Below are positions 35,084 to 45,104 of a DNA stretch of 64,000 bases, piece after piece. The position numbers and the translations under genes are program-made. The notes beneath the pieces were generated by a model. That model did no database searches. It saw only the letters and a list, made by a program, of their open reading frames with translations, and had not been told where the DNA came from. Source of the DNA: Lysobacteraceae bacterium NML03-0222. GTDB lineage: Bacteria > Pseudomonadota > Gammaproteobacteria > Xanthomonadales > Xanthomonadaceae. Each line of letters begins with the position of its first letter. The first letter of the stretch is position 1. The stretch spans positions 248,001 through 312,000 of the forward strand of contig NWQM01000004.1 of the NCBI GenBank assembly GCA_002798195.1, read 5' to 3'.

Positions 35084-35890
35084 TCACTCCAGGGTTGGCA
35101 GGCTGATTTTGGCAGGTTTCTGTACCGCCGCAGGCAGCGGTTCTGCGGGCATGTCTTGGGCAGCCATCACCCGGTCGATGCGGCCATGCCAGGCCGCGCC
35201 CTCGGCAGACAACAAACGCACGCAATCGTCGGCATAGCTCTCCGGATTGCGCAAGCTGGGGTCAACATCTTCTACTGTTGCCCGGCCACGCAACGGGGTG
35301 CGCATGGGGCCAGGCTGCAGGCCGCAGATGCGCACCGTGGAGCCCGCCATTTCCGCCGCCCATTGCGCCACCAATGCCGCCCGCGCCTGCTGGCTGATGG
35401 CATACGGCCCCCAGAATGGCTTGCCGGCATGTTCGGCATCATCCACCACGAACAACACGGCGGCATCGTTGGAGGCTTTCAGCACCGGCATCAACGCAGC
35501 GGTCAGCCACATCGGTGCGGTGACATTGATATGCATGGCGCGCGCCACATGCGCCGGGTCGGTGTATTCCAGCGGCGTCAGCGCGCGGAACTCGGCAGCG
35601 CAGTGAATCAAGCCATCAAGGCGGCCAAAGGCATCCTGGATGCGTTCGGCCAGTTGCAGATGATCATCGGGCGTGGCGCCTTCCAAGTCCATCGGATACA
35701 GCAGCGGCTCGGGGCCGATGTCTTTCAGTACATCGTAAAGCCGGTTCAACATGCGCATATTGCGCCCGGACAGCACCACGGTGGCGCCGGCGCGTGCCAT
35801 CGCCTTGGCTGCCGCCTGCCCCAGCCCGCCCGTGGCGCCGGTCAACAAGATGATGCGCCCGTCAAGGCGCGGCGCGGCGGCTGTACTCAC
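35084..35890 (-). CDS. short-chain dehydrogenase/reductase-like protein, YciK type, catalytic residues altered
   Basis: A 268-residue Rossmann-fold protein. The NAD(P)-binding motif TGATGGLG lies at residues 17-24 and the CAAEF segment near 96. The usual catalytic pair is missing: the expected Tyr-x-x-x-Lys reads YAISQ, and the strand that normally carries the catalytic Ser reads VLFVVDDAEH. Substrate oxidation by the usual mechanism is therefore unlikely, though nucleotide binding may remain. The GTG start at 35890 overlaps the grxD stop codon (GTGA), so the two are coupled. In E. coli the related yciK lies elsewhere. Confidence 0.82.
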   Translation of the reverse strand: MSTAAAPRLDGRIILLTGATGGLGQAAAKAMARAGATVVLSGRNMRMLNRLYDVLKDIGPEPLLYPMDLEGATPDDHLQLAERIQDAFGRLDGLIHCAAEFRALTPLEYTDPAHVARAMHINVTAPMWLTAALMPVLKASNDAAVLFVVDDAEHAGKPFWGPYAISQQARAALVAQWAAEMAGSTVRICGLQPGPMRTPLRGRATVEDVDPSLRNPESYADDCVRLLSAEGAAWHGRIDRVMAAQDMPAEPLPAAVQKPAKISLPTLE

Positions 35891-36207
35891 GCCTTGCCAG
35901 CTTCGGCAACGATGCGCGCCAGCTCACCGGACTCGAACAGCTCCAGGGTGATGTCGCAGCCGCCAATCAGCTCGCCATTGATGAACAGCTGCGGAAAAGT
36001 CGGCCAATTGGAATAGCGCGGCAGGTTGGCGCGTATTTCCGGGTCTTCCAGCACATTGATGGTGCGCAACTCGGTAGCGCCGGCCGCTTTCAGCGCCTGC
36101 ACGGTACGGCTGGAAAAGCCGCACATCGGGAACTGCGCCGTGCCTTTCATGAACAGCACGATCGGGTGGGATTCAACTTCGCTCTTGATACGGTCCATCA
36201 CGGACAT
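35887..36207 (-). CDS. grxD: monothiol glutaredoxin, Grx4 type
   Basis: A 106-residue glutaredoxin starting MSVMDRIKSEVESHPIVLFM. The CGFS active site is at residues 29-32 (FPMCGFSS), followed by WPTFPQLFINGELIGGCDIT, which holds glutathione. Such proteins hold and pass on 2Fe-2S clusters. GGAG lies before the ATG at 36207. It is divergent from sodB across a 117-base gap that contains a 17-base palindrome, and its stop overlaps the SDR-like gene. Confidence 0.95.
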   Translation of the reverse strand: MSVMDRIKSEVESHPIVLFMKGTAQFPMCGFSSRTVQALKAAGATELRTINVLEDPEIRANLPRYSNWPTFPQLFINGELIGGCDITLELFESGELARIVAEAGKA

Positions 36208-36253
36208 GGCAACTCCAGACACTGCCTCACGGGCAGAACACGTTGGGGGGAAT

Positions 36254-36270
36254 TAGAATGACGCATTCTA
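36254..36270. promoter_or_regulatory. palindrome in the grxD-sodB divergent region
   Basis: TAGAATG, three bases ACG, then CATTCTA form a perfect 7-base inverted repeat midway between the two starts. Each arm holds TAGAAT, a fair -10 element for its own strand, so it could be overlapping divergent -10 boxes or an operator. No good -35 was seen. Confidence 0.4.
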
Positions 36271-36324
36271 CCGCCAGCCGCGGCCTCCCCGCTGCGGCTT
36301 CTTTCACCCCCAAAGGAGCAAGCC

Positions 36325-36903
36325 ATGGCCATCGAGCTGCCAGCCCTTCCGTATGACCGCACTGCACTGGAGCCGCATATCTCCGGTGAAACCATCGACT
36401 TCCACTACGGCAAACACCACAAAGCCTATGTGGACAACCTCAACAAGATGATTGAAGGCACCGAGTTTGCCGCGCTTTCGCTGGAAGAGATCATCCAAAA
36501 ATCGCAAGGCGGCATGTTCAACAACGCCGCCCAGGTGTGGAACCACACCTTCTACTGGAACTGCCTGTCGCCCAATGGCGGCGGCGAGCCGACCGGCAAG
36601 CTGCTGGAAGCCATCAACGCTGCCTTTGGCGACTTTGCCAAGTTCAAGGAAGAATTCACCAAGACCGCGATTGGCACCTTCGGCTCCGGCTGGGCCTGGC
36701 TGGTGCAGCGTCCGGATGGCTCGCTGGCGCTGGTGAGCACCTCCAATGCCGCCACCCCGCTGACCGGCGACGACAAGCCGCTGCTGACCTGCGATGTCTG
36801 GGAACACGCCTATTACATCGACTACCGCAATGCCCGCCCGACCTATCTGGAGCACTTCTGGAACTTGGTCAACTGGGACTTCGTTGCCAAGAACATGAAG
36901 TAA
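36325..36903 (+). CDS. sodB: superoxide dismutase, iron type
   Basis: A 192-residue cytoplasmic dismutase of the common Fe/Mn family. The metal ligands are His27, His74, Asp157 and His161, and Gln70 in the N-terminal half (FNNAAQVWNHTFYW) is the mark of the iron form. It turns superoxide into oxygen and peroxide. An AAGGAG site lies 8 bases before the ATG. It stands alone, with a terminator 30 bases past the stop, and diverges from grxD, an iron-sulfur protein. Confidence 0.96.
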   Translation: MAIELPALPYDRTALEPHISGETIDFHYGKHHKAYVDNLNKMIEGTEFAALSLEEIIQKSQGGMFNNAAQVWNHTFYWNCLSPNGGGEPTGKLLEAINAAFGDFAKFKEEFTKTAIGTFGSGWAWLVQRPDGSLALVSTSNAATPLTGDDKPLLTCDVWEHAYYIDYRNARPTYLEHFWNLVNWDFVAKNMK

Positions 36904-36931
36904 GTGCGCAAGTTCCATGCTTGAGCAAAAC

Positions 36932-36958
36932 ACAAGGCCGGGTAGCTCCCGGCCTTGT
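36932..36958 (+). terminator. terminator after sodB
   Basis: ACAAGGCCGGG and CCCGGCCTTGT enclose a 5-base loop and are followed by TTGGTTTGG, 29 bases past the sodB stop codon. Confidence 0.8.
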
Positions 36959-37034
36959 TTGGTTTGGCTCGCGGCTATTCGCACTGTAAGCAAATCGTTA
37001 ATATCATTGTGACGAGATTCTCACACTGCCGCGC

Positions 37035-39208
37035 ATGGACTCTGACTCCAACGATATAGCTGACATTGCCAGTTTCCATATTGAACCGGCCATGGCTACG
37101 GCCAGCGCCAGCCCGGAATCAACGCAGATCATCCGTACGCTGGTGAATGAGGCACAGTGCTATCGCCTGCTGCTTGAGTCGGTGAATCTGGGCATCGTCA
37201 TCCATGCCGCCGACGGGCAGCTGCTTTACATCAATCCCGCCGCTATCCAAATCCATCGGATGCCCGATGATGAGCATGATTGGCGGGCACCGCTGGATTC
37301 CAATGACTGACTGGTAGTGGATGGCAATGGCAAGCCGCTGTTGCTTGAGGATTTTCCTGCCACCCGCGCCCTGCGCGAAGGCCGCCCCCTGCATCAGCAA
37401 ACGCTGGGCATTTTCCGCGTCCGCGACGGGCATTTCCGCTGGCTGGAAGTCACCGCCATCCCGCATTTCAATGAGGGCGAAGCCAAGCCTGCACAGGTGC
37501 TATCCATCCTGCGCGACATCACCGACGAGCGCCGTGACCGCAGCCTGTGGGAGCGCCTGCAGACGCTGGCCGATACCGGGGTCTGGGAATGGAACCGCAG
37601 CAATGGCCAGTTCTATTTCTCGCCCGGTACCTTGCGCCTATTGGCGCTGGAGGCTGCCCCCAAGTCGCTATCGGCATGCCTGCGCCTGTTTCCTGCCCAT
37701 GAGACGCAGCGCATCGCCTGCACCATCGAGCAGGCACTGAACCGGCAGGAAAGCTTTGTGCTGGAGGTGCAGCGCTTCAATCTCGACGGCGAAGAACAAT
37801 GGCTGCGGCTGCGGGGTGAGCCTGACCGCGTAGACCCGTTTGCCAGCCGCATCAGCGGCACCCTGGAAAATATCAGCCACGAAAAACGGGTGGAAAAGCG
37901 CCTGCGCCATCAGGTTCGCACCGACCCGCTGACTGGCCTGCTCAATCGTGATGCCATCATCGCCGAGCTGGAAGCCAGGCTCAATTCGGACACACCCGAG
38001 CTGGCACTGCTGTATATCGATCTGGATCGCTTCAAGCAGGTCAACGATACCTTTGGGCATGGATTCGGCGACCAACTACTGCAACAGTCTGCCAATCGCC
38101 TGTTGATTGCTGCGGCCGGACACGCCCGCTGCGCGCGCCTGGGCGGTGACGAATTCCTCCTACTGTGCCCGAACAGCGACCAAGCTCAGCTCGTCCATCT
38201 GACTGAACGGGTACTGGTGGAAATGGCCGCAGTCTTTCAGATTGAGGGGCAGTGCATCAATATCAGCGCCAGCATCGGCATCGCCCGGGCACCGCAGGAC
38301 GGGCATGAGGCCATCGTGCTGATGCAGCATGCCGATACCGCGATGTATGAAAGCAAGCGCCGTGGCAGCAACCGTTGGCTGTACTACCACCCGGCATTCG
38401 AGCGGCTCAGGCGTCAGCAGCAACGCCTGCAAACGGACATGCCCATCCGTCGCGCCATCGACAATGGCGAAATATCTGCCGCAGCTATGCGCCAGCAGCA
38501 ATCAGCTGCTTGGCCTGGAAGTACGTCTGCAATGGCAGCACCCGGAAAGTGGCGAAGTCTCACCCGGAGTGTTTCTTCCCCATGCTCAGCGCAGTGGTGA
38601 AATCATCCCGCTGGGCAATTGGGCACTGCGCCAGGTCTGCCTGCAAATCCGCCGCTGGCGCGATGCCGGTCTGACGCCGCCGCCTGTGGGCATTGATATT
38701 TGCTGCCATCAACTTGCCCACCACAAGTTGAGCCAGATTGTCGAGGAGGCGCTGGCTGAAGCCGGTATTCCCGGCCAAAGCCTGATATTCGAAATCGACG
38801 AGCAAGCCCTGCTCAAAGAAGACCCCACGGCCATCCCTCATATCGACCAACTAAGGGCCATGGGCATTGGCTTTGCCATTGACAATTTTGGTGCGCAGCA
38901 TGCCGCGCTCAACTGCCTGCAAAAAATCCCCGCCTGCCAGCTGAAGTTTTCGCCACGCTGGTTGCAAAACGCCCTGCGCAACCCAGCCGATGCAGCGCTG
39001 TGCCGGGCCACCCTTGAGCTTGCCCGGACACTTGGATTGGACAGCGTCGCGCTGGGAGTAAATGAAGCGCAGCTACTGACCTGCGCGCAGCAACTGCCGT
39101 TTACCCAGCTCCAGGGACGGCAGCTGGCCACGCCATTGAATGCCCAAGCGCAGTGTGCCAGGTTGATTCTTGATGGCTTTGTCCACGATTTGAAACCTGC
39201 CCGCAAAC
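37035..39208 (+). pseudogene. decayed PAS-PAS-GGDEF-EAL signalling protein
   Basis: Three pieces read as one diguanylate cyclase/phosphodiesterase-like gene. Piece 1 (37035-37310) is the start of a PAS domain and ends at an in-frame TGA (37308-37310). The same frame continues with the rest of the PAS, a second PAS-like domain and a GGDEF domain with an intact RLGGDEF (38142-38156) and TAMYESKRRG. Near 38470 the frame shifts by one and continues as an EAL domain. At that place about 11 bases seem lost, since NGE is followed directly by YLPQL. The EAL part lacks key residues: EVR for EAL, IDNFG for DDFG, and no metal-binding Asn. The last frame has no stop before the terminator. Translation from an internal start might still give a GGDEF protein. 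Confidence 0.82.
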
Positions 39209-39236
39209 AAAACCCCCGCATCACTGCGGGGGTTTT
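39209..39236. terminator. bidirectional terminator between the GGDEF-EAL remnant and groEL
   Basis: AAAACCCCCGCA and TGCGGGGGTTTT enclose the loop TCAC. The A run on one side and the T run on the other give a U tract in both directions. It lies 26 bases after the groEL stop codon. Confidence 0.87.
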
Positions 39237-39262
39237 GCATATCGTCAGCACAGGGGGATGGA

Positions 39263-40903
<1,641 letters not shown>

Positions 40904-40934
40904 TGTTCAATTTCCTTCAATAAATAGGGGGCAA

Positions 40935-41222
40935 TCAGGCGAGGATGGCGAGGATGTCGTCTTCGCGCACAATCTTGTATTCAACACCGTCGGCCTTGTA
41001 GGCGCTGCCGGCGTACTGGCCGTAGATCACCTTGTCGCCGACCTTGACCTGCATCGGACGGGTCTGGCCATTGTCCAGCGCCTTGCCTTCACCCACGGCA
41101 ATCACTTCGCCCTTGGTCGGCTTTTCCTTGGCATTGTCCGGAATCAGGATGCCACCGGCGGACATTTCCTCGGCTTCGATGGGCTTGACCACGATACGGT
41201 CATACAGCGGCTTGATATTCAT
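40935..41222 (-). CDS. groES: co-chaperonin GroES (10 kDa)
   Basis: A 95-residue co-chaperonin starting MNIKPLYDRIVVKPIEAEEM. The mobile loop EEMSAGGILIPDNAKEKP contacts GroEL, and the roof loop DNGQTRPMQVKVGD is present. Seven rings cap the GroEL cavity. The ATG at 41222 is the family start; the 18 in-frame codons upstream are leader. A perfect sigma32 promoter lies about 90 bases upstream and a 9-pair hairpin lies in the leader. Confidence 0.97.
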   Translation of the reverse strand: MNIKPLYDRIVVKPIEAEEMSAGGILIPDNAKEKPTKGEVIAVGEGKALDNGQTRPMQVKVGDKVIYGQYAGSAYKADGVEYKIVREDDILAILA

Positions 41223-41271
41223 GCTGAATCTCTCAACTGATTGATTTAATTGGAAAACCCGGCAATCTTGG

Positions 41272-41292
41272 CGCAACTTTACAAAGTTGCGT
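41272..41292 (-). promoter_or_regulatory. 5' leader hairpin of groES
   Basis: CGCAACTTT and AAAGTTGCG form a perfect 9-pair stem with a 3-base loop in the groES leader, starting about 13 bases after the predicted transcription start. It is not the CIRCE sequence. Stabilising the 5' end or a temperature-sensing role are both possible. Confidence 0.55.
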
Positions 41293-41311
41293 CCAGCCGG
41301 ATGCCCTGAAA

Positions 41312-41339
41312 GATGGGGCAGGCACTGGCGCTTTCAAGG
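41312..41339 (-). promoter_or_regulatory. sigma32 (RpoH) heat-shock promoter of groESL
   Basis: On the minus strand CTTGAAA (41339-41333), 13 bases, then CCCCATCT (41319-41312) match the RpoH consensus at all defined positions. The site lies between the flavoprotein gene and groES and puts groESL under heat-shock control. Confidence 0.9.
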
Positions 41340-41365
41340 GGGTGGACGAAAAAATCTCTCCACAC

Positions 41366-42940
41366 TCAATACACCTCGCGGCGGTAACGGCCCTCGGCTT
41401 GCAATTGGTCGTGCAAAGTTTTGCCCAAGGTTTGCAGGATGACCGCATCCACTGCCGGCGCCATGCGCTGCAAGCTGCCGCAGACATAAATCACCGCGCC
41501 CTGTGCGACCCATTCCCGCAAACGCGCACTGTGTTCGGCCAGAACGTGCTGCACATAGCGGCAGGCATTGCCATCCCGGGAAAACGCAGTATCCAGATGT
41601 TCAATAAGACCCTGCCGCTGCCAGTGCAGCAGCTCGGCTTCAAAATGAAAATCATGCGCCACCTGGCGCTCGCCAAACAGCAACCAGTTGCGCCCCATGC
41701 CGCGCGCTGCACGCGCCGCCAGATGTGCACGCAGGCCCGCGATGCCGGTGCCGCTGCCAATCAGAATCATCGGCGCATCGGGCAAGGTGTCGTGGAAGGC
41801 GGGATTGCTGCGCAGGCGCAGCCAGATTTCGCTGCCAAGTGGCGCATGGGCGGTCAGCCAACCGCTGCCAAGCCCGAGCTCGCCCTGGGCATCACGCATT
41901 TGCCGAACCAGAAGTTTGAGTGAGCCCTCGGCGGGAATCGAAGCGATGGAGTATTCGCGCACCGGCAGGGGGACGATTTGGGCGGCGATTTCGGCGGCTT
42001 TTTTCCCGGCAATGCTTTCAGCTGCGGGCAGGCGGGCATAGGCCAGCAGGTCTTGCAGGGAAATAAGCGTCCCGTGGCGGTCAATTTGGGTTTCGCCATC
42101 GAGCTTGGTTTCAAGTAGCCATTCACGTACACGCTGCGGCGCGTTGCATGGCGTGATGACAGCGACATCACCGGCTTGCCAGTCCATGTTTTCGCCGGTC
42201 AGTGTGATTTCCCAGGCGCTATCGGCTACGCCGCCGGGGTTCAGGCATTGGCGTGCCATCAGTCGCCAAGGTTGCGGCTCGGCAAACGCCGGGGTGGCAA
42301 GCGCCGCGCCGCCTGCCAGTTCACTGAGCTGATTTTGCCAAGCATCCAGTGCTTTAGGGTTGCCTGCATCCACATCAATACGCGGAAACAGCGCCACAGC
42401 ACCAGCCTCGCGCATGGCCTCATCCAGCTGCTTTCCATAAGCGCAAAACGCCTGATAGCAGCTATCCCCCAGCGCCAGCACGGCATATTCCACACCTGCC
42501 AGCAGCTCTGCCTGCAAGCCCGGCAAGAAGCTGACGGCATGCTCCGGACAGTCGCCTTCCCCCGTGGTACTGGCAATCAGCAGCACACGGCGATGCTGGC
42601 GCAGCATGGCGGCATTGGCGGCCTCCATCGGCAGGGCATGGGCGCTCACACCTGCCTGCACAAGTGCAGCCGCCCCCTGCTCGGCCAACTGCATGGCAAA
42701 GCCGGTCTGACTGGCCCATAGCAACAGGATGCCCTGACCATCACCAACACGCGCCTCACGACCTCGCAGGCAGAAAAAGCACAGTAATGCAAAGGCCACG
42801 AGCACCACCCCGGCCAACCATAGCCGGGGCGTATCCGGTGCGCCCTGCCACCAGGGCTCGCGCTGCCAGTAGCCCAATGCCGCCACTACTGCCGCCAGCA
42901 GCGACAGCAGCAGGCTGTTTCCTAGCGCACTGCGACTCAT
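41366..42940 (-). CDS. membrane-anchored flavodoxin/FAD/NADPH reductase (CysJ-like)
   Basis: A 524-residue protein. Two membrane helices (residues 8-24 and 40-58) are followed by a flavodoxin domain (LLLWASQTGFAMQLAEQ at 72, LALGDSCYQAF near 157), a ferredoxin-reductase FAD domain (REYSIAS near 333) and an NAD(P) domain (ILIGSGTGIAGLRAHLAARA). It resembles the alpha subunit of sulfite reductase but is tethered to the membrane. It is the last gene of an operon with PepSY, DUF2271 and DUF4198 genes whose promoter region carries a Fur box, so reduction of ferric siderophores on uptake is a reasonable role. No siderophore genes are in the window. Confidence 0.82.
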   Translation of the reverse strand: MSRSALGNSLLLSLLAAVVAALGYWQREPWWQGAPDTPRLWLAGVVLVAFALLCFFCLRGREARVGDGQGILLLWASQTGFAMQLAEQGAAALVQAGVSAHALPMEAANAAMLRQHRRVLLIASTTGEGDCPEHAVSFLPGLQAELLAGVEYAVLALGDSCYQAFCAYGKQLDEAMREAGAVALFPRIDVDAGNPKALDAWQNQLSELAGGAALATPAFAEPQPWRLMARQCLNPGGVADSAWEITLTGENMDWQAGDVAVITPCNAPQRVREWLLETKLDGETQIDRHGTLISLQDLLAYARLPAAESIAGKKAAEIAAQIVPLPVREYSIASIPAEGSLKLLVRQMRDAQGELGLGSGWLTAHAPLGSEIWLRLRSNPAFHDTLPDAPMILIGSGTGIAGLRAHLAARAARGMGRNWLLFGERQVAHDFHFEAELLHWQRQGLIEHLDTAFSRDGNACRYVQHVLAEHSARLREWVAQGAVIYVCGSLQRMAPAVDAVILQTLGKTLHDQLQAEGRYRREVY

Positions 42941-42946
42941 CTGGGC

Positions 42947-43756
42947 TTATTGCGGCAGCACTTCCAGCGTCGCCACATAAGTCAGGCGGCGCTGGCTGGC
43001 CTGCTTGATGCGGGTTTTGTCATCGCTGCTGGTCGCTTCAAGCCAATACATGCCCGCACTTGGCCAAGTGACCTTGAACTCACCCCGAGCATCGGTCTTG
43101 AGCTTGATTTCGTCCTGTGCATTGCGATAGCGGGTTTCACCGCGGACGATTTCCAGCGCCACATCGGCAGCGGGCTGACCATCAATCAGCAGGCGGAAGC
43201 GGGCTTCCTCACCGGCAAACAGGTCATTGGGATGGGTAATGGGCTGCATCTCCAGGCCGCGACCGCTGATTTTCAGCGCAGTGTCATTCGGGGAGCCATG
43301 AGTGATGAAGGTTTCTATCCGGGAAATCCCCTCATTGACGCGCAATTCCTGGGCATTGGCCGGGACTTCTGCCGCAAAACGCTCGGCAGTGCCGCGCCAG
43401 CGCTTGTTCTGGCCGTTTTCCTTCCAGCTCGCCATGATGCCGTCATTGACCGTCGCCACCCGCCAGGTGCCGGTCTTGTTGAGCTCGACATCAAACACGG
43501 TGCGGTATTTGCCGGTCGCCAGGTTCTGTGCCTGCGCCGTGCTGCCATCGGGGGCAGTGATGACGAGGCCATCAGTGCGCAGTGGCACATGGTTGAAATA
43601 GAACAGGTCATTGGACACGGCCGCATCCACGGTGACCCACGGCGCACTGCCGGAAATCACCGTTTGTGACGGGCGCAGCCAAGCTTTATGTGCCTGTGCA
43701 CCAAACGGCAGTGCCAGAGCCAACAACAGTGCGGAGCGGCGGAGAAAATTTTTCAT
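42947..43756 (-). CDS. DUF4198 periplasmic protein
   Basis: A 269-residue protein with a signal peptide cut near Ala22 (LALALPFGAQAHKAWLRPSQ). It begins HKAWLRPS, the mark of DUF4198, a family of beta-rich proteins often found beside metal transport genes; the histidine directly after the cleavage site may bind metal. The C-terminal part repeats Ig-like strands (ARGEFKVTWPSAGMYWLEAT). It is 12 bases after the DUF2271 gene and 6 bases before the flavoprotein gene. A role in iron handling is inferred from the operon and the Fur box. Confidence 0.8.
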   Translation of the reverse strand: MKNFLRRSALLLALALPFGAQAHKAWLRPSQTVISGSAPWVTVDAAVSNDLFYFNHVPLRTDGLVITAPDGSTAQAQNLATGKYRTVFDVELNKTGTWRVATVNDGIMASWKENGQNKRWRGTAERFAAEVPANAQELRVNEGISRIETFITHGSPNDTALKISGRGLEMQPITHPNDLFAGEEARFRLLIDGQPAADVALEIVRGETRYRNAQDEIKLKTDARGEFKVTWPSAGMYWLEATSSDDKTRIKQASQRRLTYVATLEVLPQ

Positions 43757-43768
43757 TTTGGTACTCGC

Positions 43769-44278
43769 TTAACGGGTGGAAGTGAGGCTGATGCGGCCAA
43801 GTTCACTCTTGCCCTGGGCATTGCCGGTGCTGGCGCTGCGCCATTTGAACGGGATGCGCAAAAGTTCGCGCCCACCGACTTCTCGGGCAGCCTCCACCAC
43901 CAGCACATAGTCACCTGCGGGCAGCTTGCCCAGCTCGGGATGGCGTTCGTTGAACACCAGCGAATGCGTGCCCGCCGGACGGGTCGGGCCGCTGACGCCA
44001 TCGACCGGCATCGACAGGCTACGGCCACTGCGCCGCCACCACTGGCGCAGGTCGGGCAGCCACTTGGTGCCTGCGCCTTCGCTATTGGGGCGTTGCTGGT
44101 ACCAAACTGCCAGATTGGCCTTGGCATTCTGTTCGGCATCCTCCACCCAGACCGCCACATACGGACGGTGATATTCGGCCACATTCAACTGCGGCAGCTG
44201 CAGTTCAACACGGACTTCTGCGGCCTTGACCGGCAATGCGGCAAGTGCACACAGCACAAGTGCAGGAACAATACGCAT
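43769..44278 (-). CDS. DUF2271 periplasmic protein
   Basis: A 169-residue protein starting MRIVPALVLCALAALPVKA, a signal peptide, then a compact beta-rich domain of the DUF2271 type (YVAVWVEDAEQNAKANLAVW, KWLPDLRQWWRRSG, GDYVLVVEAAREVGGRELLR). The family is seen almost only beside PepSY and flavoprotein genes and is thought to take part in periplasmic iron or redox handling. Its ATG at 44278 is 17 bases after the PepSY gene. The upstream in-frame extension overlaps the PepSY gene and is dropped. Confidence 0.78.
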   Translation of the reverse strand: MRIVPALVLCALAALPVKAAEVRVELQLPQLNVAEYHRPYVAVWVEDAEQNAKANLAVWYQQRPNSEGAGTKWLPDLRQWWRRSGRSLSMPVDGVSGPTRPAGTHSLVFNERHPELGKLPAGDYVLVVEAAREVGGRELLRIPFKWRSASTGNAQGKSELGRISLTSTR

Positions 44279-44295
44279 GGGGACACTCCAAAGGG

Positions 44296-44928
44296 CTAAT
44301 GGACAAAAACAAGGACAATCAATACCGGCAACACCAAACCCAGGCCGACCCATGGCCAGGTGGAGCGACGCTGCTTGGCATGCATTTGCAAAAGCCACAG
44401 CCCGCTGATGGTGAACACCACACAGGCCACGGCAAACAAGTCGATGAACCAGCGCCAAGCCGCGCCGGTGTGACGGCCTTTGTGCAGGTCGTTGAAATAC
44501 GCCAGCCAGCCGCGGTCGGTGAACTCGGCCTCGACTGCGCCGCTTTCACGGTCAATGCTGACCCAGCCATCGCCGCCGGGGCGCGGCAGAGCCAGATACA
44601 CCTCATCAGCCGACCACTCGGCTGCCTGGGTTCCGATATGCACCGGCAAGGACTGATTCAGCCAATCACTGACCGTCATTGGCAGCGGCGCATGGCCTTC
44701 TTCGCGCGCGCCCAAGGCTCTCAAGACAGAGGCCGGCATCTCCAGTTGTTTGCGGCTGACTTGCGGTGCCGACTCGATGCTAGCGGCATGATTGAGGGTG
44801 ATGCCGGTGATGGAGAACAGCAGCATCGCCGTCAGGCAAATGGCCGCACTAATCCAATGCCATTGATGCAGCTGCCTGAGCCAAAAACCACGGCGCTGCT
44901 GACGTGCCAGCAAATCGGCGCTTGCCAT
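44296..44928 (-). CDS. PepSY-associated membrane protein
   Basis: A 210-residue protein with a membrane helix near residues 27-47 (WISAAICLTAMLLFSITGIT), a periplasmic part with PepSY-like strands (DEVYLALPRPGGDGWVSIDR, DLHKGRHTGAAWRWFIDLFA), and two helices at the C-terminus. Short members of this family work as the membrane partner of flavoprotein iron reductases and may carry haem through the histidine pairs (QLHQWHW, HKGRH). It is the first gene of the Fur-controlled operon; the start ATG at 44928 lies about 110 bases downstream of the Fur box. Confidence 0.83.
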   Translation of the reverse strand: MASADLLARQQRRGFWLRQLHQWHWISAAICLTAMLLFSITGITLNHAASIESAPQVSRKQLEMPASVLRALGAREEGHAPLPMTVSDWLNQSLPVHIGTQAAEWSADEVYLALPRPGGDGWVSIDRESGAVEAEFTDRGWLAYFNDLHKGRHTGAAWRWFIDLFAVACVVFTISGLWLLQMHAKQRRSTWPWVGLGLVLPVLIVLVFVH

Positions 44929-45034
44929 CAGCAATCCCCCCGGGAGCGCCGGGCAGACATTGCCATGAAGAGCCAAGCGGGGGCGTTACCAGCCATGAGA
45001 GATGAGCGCGCAGCGGCAAGAAAAGGCCAAAGAA

Positions 45035-45059
45035 GATAACAATAACAATTCTCATTAGC
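45035..45059. promoter_or_regulatory. Fur box between the PepSY operon and cutA
   Basis: On the minus strand GCTAATGAGAATTGTTATTG then TTATC resembles the 19-base Fur consensus (GATAATGATAATCATTATC), with the typical AATGAGAAT and TTATT parts. The site lies 107 bases before the PepSY gene and 45 bases before cutA, so it could affect either. It predicts repression of the iron-reductase operon when iron is plentiful. Confidence 0.72.
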
Positions 45060-45104
45060 AAGATTGATTTCACCCTGCCTGCACAAAGGCTTACCCTATG
45101 CCAA

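Noticed and set aside
37308..37310. TGA in the PAS-GGDEF-EAL gene read as selenocysteine or programmed read-through
   Set aside because: The position is not a redox Cys site, no SECIS-like hairpin is evident just downstream, and the gene has a second lesion, so decay is simpler.
41272..41292. CIRCE element upstream of groES
   Set aside because: The hairpin is CGCAACTTT/AAAGTTGCG with a 3-base loop, unlike the TTAGCACTC-N9-GAGTGCTAA operator; the sigma32 promoter already explains heat control.
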